From NCBI GenBank assembly GCA_050633625.1, contig JBOEGW010000007.1:1-64000 (forward strand): a DNA stretch of 64,000 nucleotides, given 5' to 3'. The notes beneath the pieces are model-generated. The model worked only from the letters and a program-made list of their open reading frames with translations. It was not told the DNA's origin and searched no databases. The position numbers were made by a program, and so were the translations under genes. Below, in pieces: positions 25,902 through 33,868 of this stretch; the stretch's first letter is position 1, and each line of letters begins with the position of its first letter. Source of the stretch: JBOEGW01 sp050633625 (lineage in GTDB: Bacteria; Pseudomonadota; Alphaproteobacteria; Rhodobacterales; Rhodobacteraceae).

Positions 25902-26432
25902 TCAGGCCAAGGTGAAGGTCTCTAAGAGATACCCGTTGTCATAGGGTGTCGTCGAAACCCGCTTTAACGCACCTGTCTGCGCCGTTCCGCCAAACAGCGG
26001 CACGCCCGCGCCGAGCAGGATGGGGGCACGTTTGAGTCGCACCTCGGTGATCAACCCCTGTGACAACATCCAGCCAGCGAATTGACCACCGCCACAGAGA
26101 TACACGGGGCCAGGCGCAGCGTCACAAAGCGATAGAATCCGCTCTTTTTGCGCCGTTCTCTCCACCAAAACCTCGGCCTCCTCGGGCAAGGTAAGGGTGG
26201 ATGAAACCACAACACATTGCATGTGCGGGTAGGGGGTTTGTCCGGGCGTCAGGCCGAATTGATAGCCGAACTCATATGTCTCGCGCCCCATGAGCGCTGT
26301 TGAGTAACTGGCCATTCGCGCCTGATAGTCCTCCACAACTGGCCCGTCATAGGCGAATTGCGAGACGTCCCCGGCTGGCCCGGCGATAAAGCCGTCCAAA
26401 GAGACTGCGACGTCATAGATAATAGGGTGCAT
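25902..26432 (-). CDS. Dihydrofolate reductase family (RibD C-terminal-like) protein
   Basis: 176 residues of the RibD C-terminal/DHFR-like superfamily. It starts YDVAVSLDGFIAGP, then ALMGRETYEFGYQFG, PVYLCGGGQFAGWML (nucleotide-binding glycine stretch) and LKRAPILLGAGVPLF. Such YyaP/YwjB-type proteins probably use NADPH, but their substrate is unknown and they are not the housekeeping folate enzyme. Transcribed alone; three copies of the octamer AAATAGGA lie just upstream. Confidence 0.87.
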   Translation of the reverse strand: MHPIIYDVAVSLDGFIAGPAGDVSQFAYDGPVVEDYQARMASYSTALMGRETYEFGYQFGLTPGQTPYPHMQCVVVSSTLTLPEEAEVLVERTAQKERILSLCDAAPGPVYLCGGGQFAGWMLSQGLITEVRLKRAPILLGAGVPLFGGTAQTGALKRVSTTPYDNGYLLETFTLA

Positions 26433-26445
26433 GCTGTGCTCCTGA

Positions 26446-26508
26446 AAATAGGAAGTGTGTAAATAGGATATTTCCGCGAGGTCGCGGAGATGACTGTCTG
26501 TCCTATTT
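26446..26508. promoter_or_regulatory. AAATAGGA octamer cluster (operator candidate)
   Basis: AAATAGGA at 26446-26453 and 26461-26468 in direct orientation, and its reverse complement TCCTATTT at 26501-26508. They lie 14-76 bp upstream of the DHFR-like gene start. Could be a regulator site; not a motif I recognise. Confidence 0.4.
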
Positions 26509-26690
26509 GATCACTGTCAGGGCACTCCTTTTGCTGCGTTACAGTGCGCGCGTTTCAACCAATTGTCAAATCCGAGCGCTGCAAGCCCGCCAGGGCTGCC
26601 GACGCTGTGCGCGGGGCGAAGGCCTATACAGACCTTTCTTCGCTTCCTAAGGTAGTTTCATTGGTAAACTAATTTCTGGGAGGAAACCGA

Positions 26691-27557
26691 ATGAAACACA
26701 TCGTCAAATGGCTCGTGCCGGCCTTGATGCTCGGCCAAGCCGCTTTTGCCCAAACTGATTGTGATCGCTCCTGTTTGATCGACGCCGCCACGACACTTGC
26801 GCAAGGCGGCGCAGCCCCTCTGGCGCGACAAACCGAAAATGGTGAGGTGATATCAGCGGATCATTCCTGGGCCATCGGAGCACATGCGATTGATATACAT
26901 AACGCCTACGCGGACCCCTCAGCAGGACAGGTGATGGTGGTTGGCACCGGAACCGGTGCTGACGGTGAACCGGCAATTTTTGGCCTGCGCGCAAAGATTG
27001 AAGCGGGGGAGGCGCGCGAGTTGGAATGGATGGTGACAAAAGAGGGGGAGGCCTCCTTGTTTCCGCGCGCCCTTCCGGTTGCCCCCGATCCGCAGTTTCA
27101 TGACAGTGTCGAGGAAGGCGCGCGTACGAGTGGCGCGCGCATGATCGAGCTTGCAAACATCTATTTTGATGGAATCGAGATCAGCGATGGCGCGGCGCTG
27201 CCAGTCAGTGACACTTGCAACCGCGTCGAAAACGGGATTCAGATGACTCACTCCAAGCGCTTTCCCGACATGCATTGTAACGCGCTTGGCTTGTTTCGCT
27301 ATATTCCCACGGTAGAACAGCGCCGTTTCCCAATTGTCGATGAGCTGCACGGCGTGGTGGTCGCGATTGTGATGTTTCAAATTCCGGAAGCGGATTTTGA
27401 ACGGGTGGTCGATGGGAAAACAACCCTGCGTCACTATGAGCCGCGCTCTCTCTATTTGTTCGAAGCTTTCAAGATTGCGAACGACGAGGTGCAACAGATC
27501 GAAGCGACAATGCGCGACCTTGCCTTCGGGCAGCAGCTAGACTGGCCGCTTCCTTAG
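26691..27557 (+). CDS. Secreted protein of unknown function (DUF8021-like)
   Basis: 288 residues, with signal peptide KHIVKWLVPALMLGQAAFA and a mature start QTDCDRSCLIDAA. The segments NRVENGIQMTHSKRFPDMHC, LGLFRYIPTVEQRRFPIVDE and GVVVAIVMFQIPEADF resemble a family of secreted proteins common in fungi (DUF8021) with scattered bacterial members; that link is from memory and unverified. The overall shape suggests an NTF2-like fold. GGGAGGAAACCG precedes the ATG. Monocistronic. Function not known. Confidence 0.75.
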   Translation: MKHIVKWLVPALMLGQAAFAQTDCDRSCLIDAATTLAQGGAAPLARQTENGEVISADHSWAIGAHAIDIHNAYADPSAGQVMVVGTGTGADGEPAIFGLRAKIEAGEARELEWMVTKEGEASLFPRALPVAPDPQFHDSVEEGARTSGARMIELANIYFDGIEISDGAALPVSDTCNRVENGIQMTHSKRFPDMHCNALGLFRYIPTVEQRRFPIVDELHGVVVAIVMFQIPEADFERVVDGKTTLRHYEPRSLYLFEAFKIANDEVQQIEATMRDLAFGQQLDWPLP

Positions 27558-27664
27558 CTTCAAATCGGATGAGAGGGCAGGTCCGGCGAGCTGCGCAGGA
27601 TGCGACGCAAAATTGGGCGCGCGGGGTGACTCGCCGCCCATCTTTTGTGCAGGCGGCGCACCCA

Positions 27665-27704
27665 CTATATTTAGGCAGCAAATATCCCTCACCCCTACAT
27701 CTTG
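27665..27704. promoter_or_regulatory. Pair of NrdR-box-like sites
   Basis: CTATATTTAG (27665-27674) and CTACATCTTG (27695-27704, followed by TGT) match the NrdR core CwAtATaTwG at 9/10 and 8/10. They are 30 bp apart, close to three helical turns, as usual for paired NrdR boxes. They lie about 500 bp from nrdJ. Confidence 0.5.
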
Positions 27705-27940
27705 TGTGCGCCCCGCGATTCTCTTTTGCGATTCGCGTCGAGCCTGCCCTTTGGTCAGGTTGTGTTGCAGCCGGGTCGCAATTTGGCGGGTCAGTTTACC
27801 ACAGGGCGCTGTGGATGGAATTTCATCCAATTCCTCAGGTTTCGCGGCGAAGCTCCTGAAAAACTATGACCTTTCTTGGCTGCTCCCCCAAGGACACGCT
27901 GTGGGCGACTCGGAGGAGAAACCCGTCAACCAAAAAAACT

Positions 27941-27960
27941 CAAATTTAGACAAATTTAGG
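27941..27960. repeat. Tandem CAAATTTAG pair
   Basis: CAAATTTAGA followed directly by CAAATTTAGG, period 10 bp, in the nrdJ upstream region. Confidence 0.6.
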
Positions 27961-28010
27961 ACGTTGACGGAACCGGCCTGCCACGTCAGTTTGTGCGGGC
28001 TGGTCGATAA

Positions 28011-28028
28011 GCCACAATATATAGTGGC
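28011..28028. promoter_or_regulatory. NrdR box upstream of nrdJ
   Basis: GCCACAATATATAGTGGC is a near-perfect palindrome whose core CAATATATAG matches the NrdR consensus at every position. It lies 178 bp before the nrdJ start and fits repression of ribonucleotide reductase genes by NrdR. Confidence 0.7.
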
Positions 28029-28205
28029 AGTCGGAGGCAGGGATAGAAACAATAACATCTGCTGGCCCTTCGGCGAGGGCCTCGTTTCGTGCACCGTGTT
28101 TTGGGGCGCGATGAGATGACTTTTGCCCTGCGTTCAGACATCGACTGTAAATATTAACGGGCGTCCGTATGTGAAGAGGCGCCACTTAGAATGGGAATTC
28201 GGGGC

Positions 28206-31200
28206 ATGAAAATTGAACGCAAATTTACCGAGGCAGGCAAAGACGCGTATTCTTCTCTTAACTTCACATCGGCGACCTCTGAGATCCGCAATCCTGATGG
28301 GTCTGTGGTGTTCAAATTGGACAATGTCGAAGTGCCAGACAGCTGGAGCCAAGTGGCCTCAGATGTGATTGCACAAAAGTACTTTCGCAAAGCGGGTGTG
28401 CCTGCGGCGACAAAACCCGTCCCTGAAAAAGACGTTCCTGAATTTCTCTGGCGCAGAGTTGCCGACGAAGACGCGCTGGCAAACCTGCCAGAAGACGCAC
28501 GTTTCACAGGTGAAACCTCCTCAAAACAAGTGTTTGACCGCCTCGCGGGCGCTTGGGCCTATTGGGGCTGGAAAGGTGGCTATTTCACAACCGAAGCAGA
28601 TGCCGCCGCCTATTACGACGAAATGCGCCACATGTTGGCCTCGCAACGCGCCGCGCCAAACTCGCCGCAGTGGTTCAACACAGGGTTGCACTGGGCCTAT
28701 GGCATCGATGGCCCCTCCCAAGGACACTACTACGTCGATTTCAAAACCGGCGAGCTGACTCGCTCGGCATCATCTTATGAGCACCCGCAACCGCACGCCT
28801 GTTTCATCCAATCCGTGGGCGACGACCTGGTGAGCGAAGGCGGCATTATGGATTTGTGGGTGCGTGAAGCACGGCTGTTCAAATACGGCTCGGGCACCGG
28901 CACCAACTTCTCAAGCCTGCGCGCCGCGAATGAAGCGCTCTCGGGCGGCGGCAAGTCTTCGGGTTTGATGGGCTTTCTCAAGATTGGCGACCGCGCCGCA
29001 GGTGCTATCAAATCCGGCGGTACAACCCGGCGCGCTGCCAAAATGGTCATCGTTGACGCAGATCACCCGGACATCGAGGAATACATCAACTGGAAGGTCA
29101 AAGAGGAGCAAAAAGTTGCCTCCCTTGTGGCTGGCTCCAAGATGCACGAGCAACACCTCAACAAGCTGTTTGCCGCGATCACCGCTTGGGATGGCTCCGA
29201 AGCTGACGCCGTGGACCCGAAGGTCAACAACACCCTCAAAGGCGCAATTCGCGACGCCAAAAAGGTGGCGATCCCCGAAAACTACATCAAGCGCGTTTTG
29301 GACTATGCAAAACAAGGCTACGCTTCGATCGAATTCCCAACATATGACGCCGATTGGGACTCTGAAGCCTATGCAACAGTGTCGGGCCAAAACTCCAACA
29401 ACTCAGTGCGTGTCACCGATGGATTCTTGCAAGCCGTCAAAGACGATGCGGATTGGGAGCTGATCCGGCGCACGGATGGCTCGGTGGCCAAAACCATCAA
29501 AGCGCGCGATCTCTGGGATCAAATTGGACATGCCGCGTGGTCCTGCGCTGATCCGGGCATCCAGTACCACGACACGATCAACGCATGGCACACTTGCCCG
29601 GAAGACGGGCAAATCCGCGGCTCAAACCCCTGCTCGGAATATATGTTCCTTGATGATACCGCCTGTAATCTGGCGTCGATGAACTTGCTGACCTTCCTGA
29701 AGGACGGTGAATTCCAAGCTGAGGATTACATGCACGCCACCCGTCTTTGGACTGTGACATTGGAAATCTCGGTGACAATGGCGCAATTCCCCTCCAAGGA
29801 AATCGCGCAGCGGTCTTATGATTTCCGCACGCTTGGTCTTGGCTACGCCAATATTGGTGGGCTGCTCATGAACATGGGCTACGGCTATGACAGCGACGAA
29901 GGGCGCGCGCTTGCCGGGTCGTTGACGGCGATCATGACAGGCGTTTCCTATGCGACATCTGCTGAAATGTCGGCCGAGCTGGGCGCGTTTCCGGGCTATG
30001 CGAAGAACGCCGAGCACATGCTGCGCGTCATTCGCAACCACCGGACAGCCGCTTATGGCGCCACAGAGGGCTATGAGGCGCTGGATGTGAAGCCTGTGCC
30101 TCTGGACCACGCGCATTGCCCCGACGCCCGCCTTGTTGAGCTGGCGATGGGCGCATGGGACGAAGCGCTCGCGCTTGGCGAAAAGCACGGCTACCGCAAC
30201 GCGCAGGTTTCTGTGATTGCCCCCACCGGCACGATTGGTCTCGTGATGGATTGCGACACAACCGGCATTGAACCTGACTTCGCACTCGTGAAGTTCAAAA
30301 AGCTCGCGGGCGGTGGTTACTTCAAGATCATCAACCAATCCGTTCCTGCGGCGCTTGAAAAGCTCGGCTATGGTTCGGCACAAATCGAAGAGATCATCGC
30401 CCATGCTGTCGGGCATGGCTCGCTTGGCAACGCTCCGGGGATCAATACCTCCGCGCTGATGCAAAAGGGCTTTGGCGAGACGGAAATCCAGAAAATCGAG
30501 GAAGGTCTGTCCTCGGCTTTCGATATTCGCTTCCTGTTCAACCAATGGACCTTGGGCGAAGAGTTCTGCCGTCAGAGCCTTGGCTTGAGCGATGCGCAGC
30601 TGAATGATGCAAGCTTTGATCTTCTGCGTCACCTTGGCTTCTCGAAAGGCGATGTGGACGCCGCCAATGATCACGCGCTAGGCACCATGACGCTTGAGGG
30701 CGCGCCGCATTTGCAAGACGAGCACCTCAACGTGTTTGATTGTGCAAACCCCTGCGGCAAGACCGGCGTGCGCTACCTCTCTGTCAACAGCCACATCGAC
30801 ATGATGGCCGCCGCGCAAAGCTTCATCTCTGGTGCGATTTCCAAGACGATCAACATGCCGAATGACGCGACGATCGAAGATTGCCAAGAGGCTTATGAGC
30901 GCAGCTGGCAAATGGGCGTGAAGGCGAATGCGCTCTATCGGGACGGCTCTAAATTGTCGCAACCTCTCGCCGCCGCTTTGGTCGAGGACGACGAGGAGGC
31001 CGAAGAAATTCTCGCGACAGGGACACCGCAACAAAAGGCGGAAGTGCTGGCCGAAAAGATCGTCGAGAAGGTGATCATCAAGGAAGTCGCGAAAGTGGGC
31101 CGTGAAAAGCTGCCAGAGCGGCGCAAGGGCTACACCCAAAAGGCGATCGTTGGGGGGCATAAAGTCTACCTGCGGACCGGCGAATATGAGGGCGGCGAGC

Positions 31201-31904
31201 TTGGTGAAATCTTCATCGATATGCACAAAGAAGGGGCGGGCTTCCGCGCCATGATGAACAACTTCGCCATCGCGGTGTCGGTTGGGCTGCAATACGGTGT
31301 GCCGCTAGAGGAATTCGTGGATGCCTTTACCTTCACCAAGTTTGAGCCTGCTGGCATGGTGCAAGGTAACGACAGCATCAAAAACGCGACCTCCATTCTG
31401 GATTACATCTTCCGGGAACTGGCAGTGTCCTATCTGGACCGGACTGATTTGGCGCATGTCAAACCCGAAGGCGCGGCCTTTGACGATCTGGGCCGGGGTC
31501 AGGAAGAGGGCGTGGCAAACGTGCAAGAAATGAGCGACAGCGCCACAAACCGATCGCTTGAAGTGCTCAAACAGATCAGCTCGACGGGCTATCTGCGCAA
31601 GCGCATGCCGCAAGAATTGGTGGTGCTGCAAGGGGGCGCAGAAGGCAGTGCGGATGCCATCACTGCGCTGCACACTCTGGTGCCCGAAACCGCCGCTGGG
31701 CTGGCTGGGGGCGCAATGGTGGCAGAAGCCGCACCCGCCACGGCGCTCGGAACGGGCACCGTGACCACCATGGACGCGCGCACCAAAGCCAAAATGCAAG
31801 GCTATGAAGGCGATCCATGCGGGGATTGCGGCAACTACACATTGGTCCGCAATGGCACTTGCATGAAGTGCAACACCTGTGGTGGCACGTCCGGTTGTAG
31901 CTAA
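28206..31904 (+). CDS. nrdJ: Vitamin B12-dependent (class II) ribonucleotide reductase
   Basis: 1232 residues. Reduces ribonucleotides to deoxyribonucleotides using adenosylcobalamin as radical source, needing no oxygen and no small subunit. The N-terminal half carries NSPQWFNTGLHWAYGI, KYGSGTGTNFSSLR and GGTTRRAAKMVIVD; NPCSEYMFLDDTACNLASMNL is the active-site region. The C-terminal tail has CGDCGNYTLVRNGTCMKCNTC, a redox-active, zinc-ribbon-like cysteine cluster. The start MKIERKFTEAG (28206) matches family usage; an ATG 15 nt upstream is also possible. NrdR boxes lie upstream, and a terminator at 32034. Confidence 0.96.
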   Translation: MKIERKFTEAGKDAYSSLNFTSATSEIRNPDGSVVFKLDNVEVPDSWSQVASDVIAQKYFRKAGVPAATKPVPEKDVPEFLWRRVADEDALANLPEDARFTGETSSKQVFDRLAGAWAYWGWKGGYFTTEADAAAYYDEMRHMLASQRAAPNSPQWFNTGLHWAYGIDGPSQGHYYVDFKTGELTRSASSYEHPQPHACFIQSVGDDLVSEGGIMDLWVREARLFKYGSGTGTNFSSLRAANEALSGGGKSSGLMGFLKIGDRAAGAIKSGGTTRRAAKMVIVDADHPDIEEYINWKVKEEQKVASLVAGSKMHEQHLNKLFAAITAWDGSEADAVDPKVNNTLKGAIRDAKKVAIPENYIKRVLDYAKQGYASIEFPTYDADWDSEAYATVSGQNSNNSVRVTDGFLQAVKDDADWELIRRTDGSVAKTIKARDLWDQIGHAAWSCADPGIQYHDTINAWHTCPEDGQIRGSNPCSEYMFLDDTACNLASMNLLTFLKDGEFQAEDYMHATRLWTVTLEISVTMAQFPSKEIAQRSYDFRTLGLGYANIGGLLMNMGYGYDSDEGRALAGSLTAIMTGVSYATSAEMSAELGAFPGYAKNAEHMLRVIRNHRTAAYGATEGYEALDVKPVPLDHAHCPDARLVELAMGAWDEALALGEKHGYRNAQVSVIAPTGTIGLVMDCDTTGIEPDFALVKFKKLAGGGYFKIINQSVPAALEKLGYGSAQIEEIIAHAVGHGSLGNAPGINTSALMQKGFGETEIQKIEEGLSSAFDIRFLFNQWTLGEEFCRQSLGLSDAQLNDASFDLLRHLGFSKGDVDAANDHALGTMTLEGAPHLQDEHLNVFDCANPCGKTGVRYLSVNSHIDMMAAAQSFISGAISKTINMPNDATIEDCQEAYERSWQMGVKANALYRDGSKLSQPLAAALVEDDEEAEEILATGTPQQKAEVLAEKIVEKVIIKEVAKVGREKLPERRKGYTQKAIVGGHKVYLRTGEYEGGELGEIFIDMHKEGAGFRAMMNNFAIAVSVGLQYGVPLEEFVDAFTFTKFEPAGMVQGNDSIKNATSILDYIFRELAVSYLDRTDLAHVKPEGAAFDDLGRGQEEGVANVQEMSDSATNRSLEVLKQISSTGYLRKRMPQELVVLQGGAEGSADAITALHTLVPETAAGLAGGAMVAEAAPATALGTGTVTTMDARTKAKMQGYEGDPCGDCGNYTLVRNGTCMKCNTCGGTSGCS

Positions 31905-32033
31905 GGAATTGGGATGGGGCGGCCGCCGAGCCCCTCCATCCTAACAAGGGGCGGGTGCGCTCGCCCCCGACGCGGATAAGGCCACAGGCAAAAACACGGG
32001 CAGTACAAATGATGAGCCTTATCAGCGAACCTT

Positions 32034-32060
32034 GGGGAGCCTTGTGCTCCCCTTTTTCTT
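32034..32060 (+). terminator. nrdJ terminator
   Basis: Stem GGGGAGC/GCTCCCC with a 5-nt loop, followed by TTTTTCTT. Confidence 0.85.
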
Positions 32061-32061
32061 A

Positions 32062-32088
32062 GGTCGCGTTTTCAAAGAAAACGCGACC
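32062..32088. repeat. 12-bp perfect inverted repeat with 3-nt loop
   Basis: GGTCGCGTTTTC-AAA-GAAAACGCGACC. A very stable hairpin starting 1 nt after the terminator T-run. No T-run of its own on the plus strand. Confidence 0.8.
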
Positions 32089-32148
32089 CCCGACAGGCGT
32101 GTATGAAAGATACATGCCGAGAGGGTACTGCCCCCGACAGGCGTGTAT
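32087..32148. repeat. 18-bp direct repeat pair
   Basis: CCCCCGACAGGCGTGTAT at 32087-32104 and again at 32131-32148, 44 bp apart. Confidence 0.85.
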
Positions 32149-32260
32149 CGAAGAAACTTGTAGCGCTTGTTTGTTGTTGCGGGCAGCACAGGGCCGCTGC
32201 GCGGACATGATTTTAAGTTTGCCTGCGGCGCAGGTATTTCAAAACCGAAGACAGCAGCGG

Positions 32261-32854
32261 CTAGCGCCCGTTCAGGCCTTTGCCGCGCAGGATAAGTGGT
32301 TTGGCCTTGGTGATCCGGCTCGTGCGCGTGGCGGATTGTTTTGCGCCTGTGACATGGATGATCCAACTGCGTTTGCGCCCCGGTGTGAGGGCGTCATAGG
32401 CGTCAAACAGCTCAGGGTCCGCCTCGAAAGCGCGTGTCATTTCCTCAGGCATCGGGGCGGTTGGCGCGGCCTGAAAGTCAACTTTTGCGCCAGATTTCTC
32501 CAAGGTGATGGCCTCGGAAAGATACGCGCGAATGAGAGGTGTGGCGGCGGTGATCTCCTCAAGGGAGGCAAAGCGCAACTGGCGAGAGGCGCGCGAGTTT
32601 GGGCCGGGGGCCACCATCACCGCTGCTGGATCGGCCATCAAAGCGCCCTTGAAAAACGCAAGGGCGGCGCAGTCTTTCATGCGGTGAACAATGCAGACAT
32701 TACCGCCGTTGAGGGTGTAACAGGCTTGTTTCCACTTGAAAGTTTCTGTCAGGTCAGTCTCAAGACAGAGTGCGCGCAGCGCGTCCGTTTCTGCGCGAAA
32801 CCTTGTGGCGCGCGCAAAGAGGGCCGTGACCTCTGGATGTTGGATGCCGCTCAT
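32261..32854 (-). CDS. YdeI/OmpD-associated family protein
   Basis: 197 residues. KWKQACYTLNGGNVCIVHRMKDCAALAFFKGALM is split here only by length: the recognisable cores are KWKQACYT and ALAFFKGAL, typical of DUF1801/YdeI proteins. PMPEEMTRAFEADPELFDAYDALTPGRKRSW is the second, YdeI-specific region. Related proteins have been linked to antimicrobial-peptide tolerance, but the biochemical function is unknown. The ATG at 32854 overlaps the preceding membrane-protein stop by 4 bp; a longer open frame to 32998 lacks homology. Confidence 0.85.
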   Translation of the reverse strand: MSGIQHPEVTALFARATRFRAETDALRALCLETDLTETFKWKQACYTLNGGNVCIVHRMKDCAALAFFKGALMADPAAVMVAPGPNSRASRQLRFASLEEITAATPLIRAYLSEAITLEKSGAKVDFQAAPTAPMPEEMTRAFEADPELFDAYDALTPGRKRSWIIHVTGAKQSATRTSRITKAKPLILRGKGLNGR

Positions 32855-33282
32855 GAGATCGTCATCAAATAGGCGCCAAACCCTGTTGCCGGGAGGGTCA
32901 GGAGGGCCGTAACGAGGCGCGGGCGCAGGGGCAGCAACTTGGTGGGGTACAGGTTGAGGGCGCCGAGACCAACTGCTGTGAGCGCCGGATTCAACCAACC
33001 GCTATGGCCCGCCACAAGCACCGTCACCGCGCCACCGATCGCCGCGCCCACAAGGGACAGGACGATTAACTGTGTGAGCACTGCGGGACGCGGTAAATCG
33101 GTCTTGAGCGCCTCATCAACGCGCGCCGCCAGCGCCTCATCGCTCAGAGAGGGGTCATCTTTGAGGGCAGCGCGGCTCAGGTCTGCGGATATGGCCACCC
33201 CCAAAATCATCCCAGCAAGGGCTGTAAGGAGAAGAGCGGCGCCAAGGCCAGCCCCCACGGCCACAAAGGAAAACGCTTCCAT
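32851..33282 (-). CDS. Small membrane protein of unknown function
   Basis: 143 residues with hydrophobic segments at about 5-32, 69-91, 96-110 and 121-141, and a charged loop (SRAALKDDPSLSDEALAARVDEALKTD) between the first two. No family recognised. It lies 10 bp downstream of ilvN on the same strand and overlaps the YdeI-like gene, so it may belong to the ilvBN transcript. Confidence 0.75.
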   Translation of the reverse strand: MEAFSFVAVGAGLGAALLLTALAGMILGVAISADLSRAALKDDPSLSDEALAARVDEALKTDLPRPAVLTQLIVLSLVGAAIGGAVTVLVAGHSGWLNPALTAVGLGALNLYPTKLLPLRPRLVTALLTLPATGFGAYLMTIS

Positions 33283-33291
33283 ATCAGCGTC

Positions 33292-33855
33292 CTATAGCGC
33301 TCCGCGCGACAAGGCAGCAACGCCGGTACGCGCCATTTCCACAAGTCCAAGCGGGCGCATCAGATCCGCGAAAGCATCGATTTTTTCGGGCGTTCCGGTC
33401 AGCTCGAACACAAAGCTTTCAAGCGTGCTGTCCACGGCATTTGCGCGAAAAATATCCGCCAAACGCAGCGCTTCCAGCCGGTCATTGCCTTTGCCAGACA
33501 CTTTGAACAGCGCCAATTCGCGCTCGACAGACGCGCCTTCCACCGTGAGGTCATGGACCTCGTGAACGGGCACGATCCGACCGAGTTGCGCTTTGATTTG
33601 CTCAATCACGGCGGGGGTGCCGTGGGTGACGATTGTGATGCGCGATGTGTGACCGGAATGATCCACTTCGGCCACTGTGAGGCTGTCGATGTTGTAGCCG
33701 CGCCCGGCAAACAGCCCAATAACCCGCGCCAAAACACCGGCCTCATTGGCGACGACAACCGCCAAAGTGTGGCTTTCGATGACCTCGCCATTTGGATCAC
33801 GCAGATCGTAGGCGGACTTTCTCGAAGCCCCTTTTTTTAATTTCAAAGCAGACAT
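33292..33855 (-). CDS. ilvN: Acetolactate synthase small (regulatory) subunit
   Basis: 187 residues. Regulatory partner of IlvB conferring valine feedback control. An ACT domain is at about 26-100 (HTLAVVVANEAGVLARVIGLFAGRGYNIDSL, with the effector-binding segment), followed by the ACT-like C-terminal domain (ELALFKVSGKGNDRLEALRLADIFRA). Encoded 13 bp after ilvB. Length is in the range of long IlvH/IlvN forms. Confidence 0.95.
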   Translation of the reverse strand: MSALKLKKGASRKSAYDLRDPNGEVIESHTLAVVVANEAGVLARVIGLFAGRGYNIDSLTVAEVDHSGHTSRITIVTHGTPAVIEQIKAQLGRIVPVHEVHDLTVEGASVERELALFKVSGKGNDRLEALRLADIFRANAVDSTLESFVFELTGTPEKIDAFADLMRPLGLVEMARTGVAALSRGAL

Positions 33856-33868
33856 TTACGTGCCCTCC

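Larger units (their letters stand above)
27558..28205. other. Long nrdJ upstream region (648 bp)
   Basis: No coding sequence recognised. It holds NrdR-box-like sites at 27665-27704 and 28011-28028, two tandem CAAATTTAG elements at 27941-27960 and a small GC hairpin GGCCCT/AGGGCC at 28064-28081. I looked for the B12-box and other cobalamin-riboswitch elements and did not find them. Confidence 0.55.
31905..32260. other. 356-bp spacer with terminator, hairpin and direct repeats
   Basis: No gene. Holds the nrdJ terminator, a 12-bp perfect inverted repeat, an 18-bp direct repeat, and at 32218-32252 a stretch CAGGTATTTCAAAACCGAAG that resembles the tail of the dispersed repeat found at 22146-22170. 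Confidence 0.6.

Noticed and set aside
27558..28205. Cobalamin riboswitch before nrdJ
   Set aside because: No B12-box or conserved core elements were found on the plus strand; NrdR boxes explain regulation better.
29622..30674. 350-aa minus-strand open frame inside nrdJ
   Set aside because: Shadow of nrdJ; no start signal or family motifs.
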